DNA of 64,000 bases, from positions 1 through 64,000 of the forward strand of contig ONIP01000017.1 of the NCBI GenBank assembly GCA_900317955.1, read 5' to 3'. Positions 59,148-64,000 of the stretch are shown in pieces; position 1 is the stretch's first letter, and each line of letters starts with the position of its first letter. This DNA comes from an uncultured Bacteroidales bacterium. GTDB taxonomy: Bacteria > Bacteroidota > Bacteroidia > Bacteroidales > P3. Position numbers and translations under genes: made by a program. The notes under the pieces are model-generated. The model was not told the DNA's origin. It saw nothing but the letters and a program-made list of their open reading frames with translations, and did not search any database.

Positions 59148-61709
59148 GTGCGGCAGTCAATTTGGCGCGGAGTAGCTTTGGCGCTGCTTGTTGCGGTAAT
59201 GGGTTCCACCGCATGGGGGCAGATGCGTTCTCCGATATCGGGCACGGTGTACGACCAGAATACGGGCGAGCCGTTGTCGTTTGTGCAGGTGGCCATTCCG
59301 GGCACACGATACGGGACGGTGACGGACATGGAGGGCCGTTTTGACCTGAGCGTGACGGCCGACGACACGGTGCTGAGTTTCCGGCTGGTGGGTTACCGGC
59401 CAAGGACAGTTGCGCTGAAAGGAAGTTCGTGGCGCCGCATGAAGGTGACCATGGAGCCCGAGGTGACCGTTTTGCAGGCGGTGAGCGTTACTGCCAAACG
59501 GGGCAAAGGCGACCGCTACCGCCGAAAGAACATCCCCGCCGTGGCGTTGGTGAAACGCGTGATAGACCACAAAGAGGAGAACCATGTGATGGCCAACGAA
59601 CAGTTCAGCCGCAGGGTGTTCGAGAAGTTGAACATGTGTATTGACCAGTTCCACCCCGATTTTGAAGGGAATGCTTTTTGGCGGCATTTTCAGTTTGTAG
59701 AGAAATATATTGACCGCGCACCGTTCGACAATGCCGAAATATTGCATTTCTCGATACACGAACGCATGCAGACTCAGAACTATAAGCACGGCGGGTTGCG
59801 TACACTGACCACGGCAAACCGCGCCGACGGTGTGGATGCCAACGTGACGCAGGAGGGTTTCGACGACGATCTCGACGCCCTGTTCCCAACCATTGACATT
59901 TTCGACAACGAGATAGCCCTGATGTCGATACGTTTTGTAAGTCCGCTCTCTTCCGTTCTGGCCAATGCTTATTACCATTATTATATCACCGACACAGTGA
60001 TGATAGACAGCCTGAAGTGCATAGAGCTTTCGTTTGTGCCGTCGAGCAAAGGGAATTTCGGCTTTGTGGGGTCGATGTACATTGTTGCCGACAGTACCTA
60101 TGCCGTGAAACGGTATAATCTCCGTGTGCCGGAAGCGGTGGATTTGAATTTTGTGCGCGACCTGAATGTGTTGCAGACGTTTGAACGCGACAGTGCGGGA
60201 CGCTATATGCCCATCCGAACCGACACTTACGGGCGGTTTTATGTGGGCAAACGATTGAGGCAAATCTATGCGCACAAGCTGCAACTGTACTATGACTATT
60301 CTTTTGACACCCTTATACCTCAGCCCGACAGTCTGTTTACGCCGATGTCGTCGTATGCCGAACTGCCCAACTCCCACCGAGTGTTCCGCAAAGAGTGGAA
60401 TGCCCGCCGCCCGATAGAGTTGACCCTGTCCGAGACATTTTTGGACAGTATGCGCTTTGAATTGATGCGCATTCCGTCGGTGAGATTCACCATCAAGACA
60501 ATCGAGACCCTGTTTATAGGCTACATCCCGACAAGTTCCTCGCGCGACTCAAGTCGGTTCGACCTCGGTTCCATTTACAATTTTGTGAGTCACAATGGCA
60601 CCGAAGGACTGAGGCTGAGGATGGGCGGCATGTCGACTGCGTGCCTCAACAAGCGCAATTTCGTCGACGGTTTTTTGGCATACGGATTTAGGGACAAGCA
60701 GTTTAAATTCAATCTGAATCTAATTCACACCTTTGCCGACAAGCGTCGGTTCCCCAAGGAGTACCCACAGGGATTTGTCTGTCTGCATGCCGGCTACGAC
60801 ATTGAGTCGCCCGGTCTTTCGTTCGACCGCTATGATAGGGATAATATCATGCAATGGACCGACAAGGCTGTGCCGGCCATGTATGTAGCCGATGTGCAGC
60901 TGAGGTTGCGCAAGCAATGGCCCAGTTTCATCGATATAGACACCTGGGTAGGGGCGCAGCACCTGCGTCCTACAGACCTGCTGAGTTATTACCGTATCAC
61001 TGACGTGGGCACGGAGCGGGTGGATGAGTTCTATTATGCACAGTGGGCGCTGAGCGTGGGCTTTTCGCCCAATGTGGCGACACGGAGCGGGCGCACTGGC
61101 GAGACTTCGCTGCTTAACCTGCTGGGCTCGGGTACTTCAATTACGCTGAGCCACGAGATGGGGTTGCTTGACGGGTTTTACTACAACCGCTCCACATTCA
61201 GCATTATCAGTAGGTTGTGGTCCGCCGCTTTCGGCTATCTCGACACGCGGGTGCACGGAGGAATAGTGTGGAGCCAGGTGCCGATGCCCAAGCTGTTTGT
61301 TCCCAACGGGAATATCAGCTATATGCTTTCGGAGAACGCGTTCAACACCATGGTGCCCATGGAATTCATGATGGACCGGTACGTGTCGCTCTATGCCACC
61401 TACCACATGAAAGGTCTGATCCTCAACCGTCTCCCGCTCATTAAACGTCTGAAATTGCGCGAGGTGCTGGGATTCAATATACTATATGGCGGCATGTCGG
61501 ACATGAACAATCCCGCCAACGGACACAAAGGGCTTTACCTGCTGCCCGCACAAACCGAATTCCTGACCGCCACACCGTATATGGAGTACAGCATTGGTAT
61601 AGAGAACATCCTGAAGTTGATACGCATAGACTATGTGCGACGTATTACATACCTAAAGGACGGAATTTCCCCCTGGGCGATAAAGATCTGCCTGCAATTC
61701 ACGATGTAG
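59148..61709 (+). CDS. DUF5686 family outer-membrane protein with carboxypeptidase-like regulatory domain
   Basis: Start chosen at the GTG at 59148 (853 residues). The frame is open from a TTG at 59025, but the -7 box at 59068 and the signal peptide (RQSIWRGVALALLVAVMGSTAWGQ) begin after it; no ATG is available before the signal peptide ends. Next a carboxypeptidase-regulatory-like domain (ISGTVYDQNTGEPLSFVQVAIPGT...SFRLVGY), then the DUF5686 region with KNIPAVALVKRVIDHKEEN and a long C-terminal outer-membrane beta-barrel ending IKICLQFTM. The family is found in Bacteroidota outer membranes, with no defined activity. The absence of an ATG is noteworthy. Confidence 0.85.
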   Translation: MRQSIWRGVALALLVAVMGSTAWGQMRSPISGTVYDQNTGEPLSFVQVAIPGTRYGTVTDMEGRFDLSVTADDTVLSFRLVGYRPRTVALKGSSWRRMKVTMEPEVTVLQAVSVTAKRGKGDRYRRKNIPAVALVKRVIDHKEENHVMANEQFSRRVFEKLNMCIDQFHPDFEGNAFWRHFQFVEKYIDRAPFDNAEILHFSIHERMQTQNYKHGGLRTLTTANRADGVDANVTQEGFDDDLDALFPTIDIFDNEIALMSIRFVSPLSSVLANAYYHYYITDTVMIDSLKCIELSFVPSSKGNFGFVGSMYIVADSTYAVKRYNLRVPEAVDLNFVRDLNVLQTFERDSAGRYMPIRTDTYGRFYVGKRLRQIYAHKLQLYYDYSFDTLIPQPDSLFTPMSSYAELPNSHRVFRKEWNARRPIELTLSETFLDSMRFELMRIPSVRFTIKTIETLFIGYIPTSSSRDSSRFDLGSIYNFVSHNGTEGLRLRMGGMSTACLNKRNFVDGFLAYGFRDKQFKFNLNLIHTFADKRRFPKEYPQGFVCLHAGYDIESPGLSFDRYDRDNIMQWTDKAVPAMYVADVQLRLRKQWPSFIDIDTWVGAQHLRPTDLLSYYRITDVGTERVDEFYYAQWALSVGFSPNVATRSGRTGETSLLNLLGSGTSITLSHEMGLLDGFYYNRSTFSIISRLWSAAFGYLDTRVHGGIVWSQVPMPKLFVPNGNISYMLSENAFNTMVPMEFMMDRYVSLYATYHMKGLILNRLPLIKRLKLREVLGFNILYGGMSDMNNPANGHKGLYLLPAQTEFLTATPYMEYSIGIENILKLIRIDYVRRITYLKDGISPWAIKICLQFTM

Positions 61710-61713
61710 AGAA

Positions 61714-61732
61714 TGTGTTAATTCGTTAATTT
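61714..61732. repeat. Short arm of the 8-bp-unit repeat family
   Basis: GTGTTAATTCGTTAATTTTG directly after the DUF5686 stop codon. Confidence 0.5.
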
Positions 61733-61747
61733 TGTCCTTTTATGCTT

Positions 61748-61984
61748 TCAGTTGTCGGTATCGTTATCCGTTTCCGGCAGCAAAGATACGCATACTTTTA
61801 CATTCAGGTACTTGTCTAACCACCCTTACAGTCCTACCGTGCTGCTGATGTGGTACTTGGCAATTATCTCCTATACCGGGCATCTGCGCTCGTGCAACTC
61901 CCGCGCTATCGCAATCTTGTCAGTCTCATCGAAAACACTCCTGTCCGTCTCGACCTCTTTCCCCTCATAACATGAGTTCTTCAT
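61748..61984 (-). pseudogene. Decayed transposase OrfA-like gene with two in-frame stops
   Basis: On the minus strand from the ATG at 61982-61984 (after AAAGGAG, a good ribosome binding site) reads MKNSCYEGKEVETDRS, then DKIAIARELHERRCPV, TAG, EIIAKYHISSTVGL, TAA, GWLDKYLN and an end at 61748. The order helix - stop - IIAKYHIS (helix-turn-helix) - stop - WLDKYLN resembles an IS3-type OrfA. Two stops make it nonfunctional. Upstream, 61985-62200, there is AT-mixed sequence that may be the rest of the element's left end. Confidence 0.6.
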
Positions 61985-62230
61985 TGTACTCCTTTTGGGT
62001 ATATGTCTTTAGTCTCATTTTTACTTTTGGTATTGCTCCCAAAAGAGTCAACTTTTTTCGGGTTAAGACAGCCCTCGCTTTTCGAAAGATTAATACAGCT
62101 CGGCAGGGCTCGAACAAGTTCGGCTCTGCTCTCGGCTTCCGCAACGTTATTAATAGTCTCACCTCTTCGTACGAAAAAGTCCAATGAATTGTCCCTTTAT
62201 GGGAAAGAAAAACAAAAAATGTTGGTGCCG
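61985..62230. other. Possible remains of the insertion element, no gene seen
   Basis: Several overlapping short frames lie here on the minus strand but none looks real. It leads into the OrfA-like fragment and holds its ribosome binding site. Confidence 0.4.
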
Positions 62231-63406
62231 TCAATACAGTAATCCGAACGTCCATAAAGGAATGGCTATGCCGTAGCCGTATTCTATATCGTCTTTGACG
62301 ATATGGCCGTTGGGGATGTCCTCTATCTGTTTGGCACCCTTTTTCTTACCTCCTACTTCAAAGGTGTGGTCTTCGATAACAAAGTCGGACACTTTGGATG
62401 AGATTACATCGCTGACTACGCGTGTTTGATTATAGAAGAAGGTCTCACGGAGATTGCCAGTGTTGGTGCTGTCAGCTCCAAGCACATACATGATATTGGT
62501 GTTGTCCAGGTAGATCTTTTCCACTTTTCCAAGGCTTCGTAGGCCACCCGTCTCATCACGTAGCTGCCCTATCATGCCAGCACGCTCCATATAGAGGAAG
62601 TGGTCGGGCAACACGTTGCGGCTGACACCTATGGCATTGGCAAGGCTGGAATAGTCGGGCTTGAAGGGCGCACTCTGTGCCACAATACCCATCAGCCGGC
62701 GCAGCTTGCGTCCCGTGGAAACAGACAGGCGGGCGTATTGCGGAATGTCGGTCTCTAGGGTTTGAGTGATAATCTGGTCGAGACGTGATTTGTATGCACC
62801 TTCCTTGCTGAAAGGGTAGTAGCCGTCGTGCAGATATTGGCGGAAAAGGGGGAGGGGGTGTGGTAGGATAGAGTCGTCCACTTTGTTGTTGATGACCTCT
62901 TCCAATGTGTATTTTGGCATCTTGATGCTGTGAAACATTTCTAAGTATTCGCGGAACGAGAGCCCCTGCATGGTGTACATCACCGCACGACGGCTTAGGT
63001 CGGCCTGCCCTTTAAGCAGATCAAGCACGGAGGAACCAGTAAAGACCACATAGAGGGTTGGGTGACCGTCGTAAATGTTCTTCAATTCGGTAGACCAGTT
63101 TTCATATTTGTGAATCTCGTCGATGTATAGGTGAGTGCCACCTTCCTTAATCCAAGACGATGCCACATCCGCCAACGTATGCTGGGCAAAATAACTGTGG
63201 TCGGCTGAGATGTATAGTGCCTTTTGGCGTTCTTTTTCAAAAATAATGTGTTGTTTTATAAGGGTTGTTTTCCCAACTCCACGTGGGCCTATAAGCCCAA
63301 ACATCCGTAGTGACCAATCAATTTCGGAATGCGTATGGCGCACAAAATCAACGCTTGTTATCGCCAGTTGCTCGCGCATGAACTCTATTAAGACATTGTC
63401 AATCAT
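62231..63406 (-). CDS. AAA ATPase with C-terminal DUF4143-like domain, copy 3
   Basis: 391 residues from ATG (MIDNVLIEFMREQL). Walker A GPRGVGKTTLIKQ, Walker B TLYVVFTGSSVL / LYIDEIHKYE, then GKKKGAKQIED near the C-terminus. The C-terminal domain differs from copies 1 and 2 (VSDFVIEDHTFEVGGKKKG), where the EVKSGK motif is replaced by EVGGKKKG. Role unknown. Paired inverted repeats TGCACT...AGTGCA and TGCACA...TGTGCA lie just upstream with 33-bp spacing. Confidence 0.85.
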   Translation of the reverse strand: MIDNVLIEFMREQLAITSVDFVRHTHSEIDWSLRMFGLIGPRGVGKTTLIKQHIIFEKERQKALYISADHSYFAQHTLADVASSWIKEGGTHLYIDEIHKYENWSTELKNIYDGHPTLYVVFTGSSVLDLLKGQADLSRRAVMYTMQGLSFREYLEMFHSIKMPKYTLEEVINNKVDDSILPHPLPLFRQYLHDGYYPFSKEGAYKSRLDQIITQTLETDIPQYARLSVSTGRKLRRLMGIVAQSAPFKPDYSSLANAIGVSRNVLPDHFLYMERAGMIGQLRDETGGLRSLGKVEKIYLDNTNIMYVLGADSTNTGNLRETFFYNQTRVVSDVISSKVSDFVIEDHTFEVGGKKKGAKQIEDIPNGHIVKDDIEYGYGIAIPLWTFGLLY

Positions 63407-63436
63407 CAGGACTATTGTATTTATGTTTGCGGCTGC

Positions 63437-63444
63437 AAAGATAC
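63437..63444 (-). promoter_or_regulatory. -7 box of ATPase copy 3
   Basis: TATCTTTG (complement of CAAAGATA), 30 bp before the ATG. The putative -33 region overlaps the first palindrome at 63461-63478. Confidence 0.55.
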
Positions 63445-63460
63445 GAAATAATTCTGACGT

Positions 63461-63511
63461 GCACTAAAAAAAGTGCAGTTATTGTGAAAAACTGCACAAA
63501 AAAATGTGCAT
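63461..63511. promoter_or_regulatory. Two palindromic operator-like sites before ATPase copy 3
   Basis: TGCACT(N6)AGTGCA at 63461-63478 and TGCACA(N6)TGTGCA at 63494-63511, starts 33 bp apart, overlapping the -33 position of the promoter at 63437. They are likely repressor sites. Confidence 0.6.
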
Positions 63512-63591
63512 ATTGTGCCATCTTGTTACAATGTCTTGGGAATCTGTGTGCTTCGTTTTTGGCTCATGAATTGGCTAAAAAGCACAACGAA

Positions 63592-63632
63592 AAACGCTGC
63601 AAAACAGTTTGGAATACTATTTTGCAGCGTTT
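63592..63632 (-). terminator. Terminator of tRNA-Ser
   Basis: Perfect 13-bp stem AAACGCTGCAAAA (63592-63604) and TTTTGCAGCGTTT (63620-63632) just downstream of the tRNA 3' end on the minus strand. Confidence 0.8.
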
Positions 63633-63638
63633 CTTCAG

Positions 63639-63723
63639 CGGAAAGAGAGGGATTCGAACCCCCGGACCCTCGCAGGTCAACGGTTTTCAAGACCGCCGCA
63701 TTCGACCGCTCTGCCATCTTTCC
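63639..63723 (-). tRNA. tRNA-Ser (anticodon UGA)
   Basis: 85 nt on the minus strand beginning GGAAAGATGGC and ending TCTTTCCG. Acceptor stem GGAAAGA/TCTTTCC, long variable arm of class II type, T-loop GGTTCGAATCC, and anticodon loop CTTGAAA with UGA at 63687-63689. No CCA in the DNA. Promoter region at 63744-63776, terminator at 63592-63632. Confidence 0.97.
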
Positions 63724-63730
63724 ATTTGCG

Positions 63731-63776
63731 AAACAGGAAGTTACAAAGATAATATGCTTCCTGTTTGGTTTTGCAA
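63731..63776 (-). promoter_or_regulatory. tRNA-Ser promoter flanked by an inverted repeat
   Basis: -7 boxes TATCTTTG (63744-63751) and TATATTTG (63774-63781) on the minus strand. AAACAGGAAG (63731-63740) and CTTCCTGTTT (63757-63766) form a perfect 10-bp inverted repeat with the first box in its loop. Confidence 0.55.
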
Positions 63777-63863
63777 ATATACGAAGAATGTCTGACATGG
63801 CAAAAAAAAGTTTGTTTTCGTTTAAAAATGAGAATTCAATCACAACAATTAGTTTTTTTTTTG

Positions 63864-63871
63864 TATATTTG
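63864..63871 (+). promoter_or_regulatory. -7 box of the terminal partial gene
   Basis: TATATTTG followed by an ATG at 63926; no good -33 seen. Confidence 0.55.
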
Positions 63872-63925
63872 CACGGTTGAAAAGAATAGGCCATATTGGT
63901 CTGATTATTATATAAAAGTATAATA

Positions 63926-64000
63926 ATGAGAAAGATTTGGATACAGCTGGTAAAGCTGTGGGGCTGGCAGTTTGAGATTCCCGACTTGAAAGACAGGCCG
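63926..64000 (+). CDS. Start of an unidentified gene, possibly a glycerol acyltransferase
   Basis: 25 codons, MRKIWIQLVKLWGWQFEIPD, cut off by the window's end. The start resembles 1-acyl-glycerol-3-phosphate acyltransferases of Bacteroidota (short helix then GW..PD), but the fragment is too short to decide. Confidence 0.45.
   Translation, partial: MRKIWIQLVKLWGWQFEIPDLKDRP

Noticed and set aside
31478..63406. The three ATPases as part of the DUF2589 system
   Set aside because: They lie outside the operon, in separate units with their own repeats; nothing ties them to it.
63526..63894. A 122-codon minus-strand protein
   Set aside because: It runs through tRNA-Ser and its terminator; the translated tRNA is the usual false gene.

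Overview
The window comes from a chromosome of a member of the Bacteroidota, most likely an unnamed Bacteroidales. Support: promoters of the TAnnTTTG type with an upstream TTG; an adjacent tsaD and tamB pair; PorP/SprF and PD40-OmpA proteins of the type IX secretion (T9SS) kind; a BspA/InlB-repeat surface protein with a T9SS-like C-terminal signal; DUF5686 and DUF4143 families; and a tRNA-Ser without an encoded CCA. The genus cannot be fixed from sequence reading alone.

Layout. 1-96 is the tail of a truncated gene, perhaps a transposase. 406-6807 (minus) holds tamB, a membrane-bound LytTR regulator and a phosphodiester glycosidase-like protein; tsaD, a PorP/SprF protein, a PD40-OmpA protein and an FAH-fold enzyme diverge on the plus strand (7365-11688). 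11753-20814 (minus) is lipid metabolism: an outer-membrane barrel, acyl-CoA dehydrogenase, etfA, etfB, fabD, fabG, fabZ, fabF and fabH, with no acpP in the window. 21008-31296 is mostly single housekeeping genes: a second membrane LytTR regulator, serine deaminase, thiamine pyrophosphokinase, radA, a ThrE-type exporter and a U32 protein.

31478-47251 is more accessory: two AAA/DUF4143 ATPases, a 1733-residue BspA/InlB-repeat protein, and a sigma / anti-sigma / envelope-protein operon. 47499-50617 holds two transporters and a DUF4332 protein, with a MITE-like inverted-repeat element. 50702-58866 is one nine-gene operon dominated by seven DUF2589 paralogues; one is fused to a glycosyltransferase-like (DUF6734-like) domain, and a zinc ribbon and an unrecognised protein lie within it. 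This is the best candidate for an undescribed system. The window ends with a DUF5686 protein, a decayed transposase-like gene, a third ATPase, tRNA-Ser and the start of another gene.

Three patterns run across the window. Intergenic regions from about 24.8 to 61.7 kb carry at least ten copies of a foldback repeat made of phased 8-bp units, and one copy lies inside the ThrE-type reading frame. Each of the three DUF4143-type ATPase genes has operator-like repeats with a 32-33 bp period just upstream. A 36-bp tandem repeat and a 24-bp direct repeat flank one of these ATPase genes. All family names come from reading translated motifs; no database search was run.
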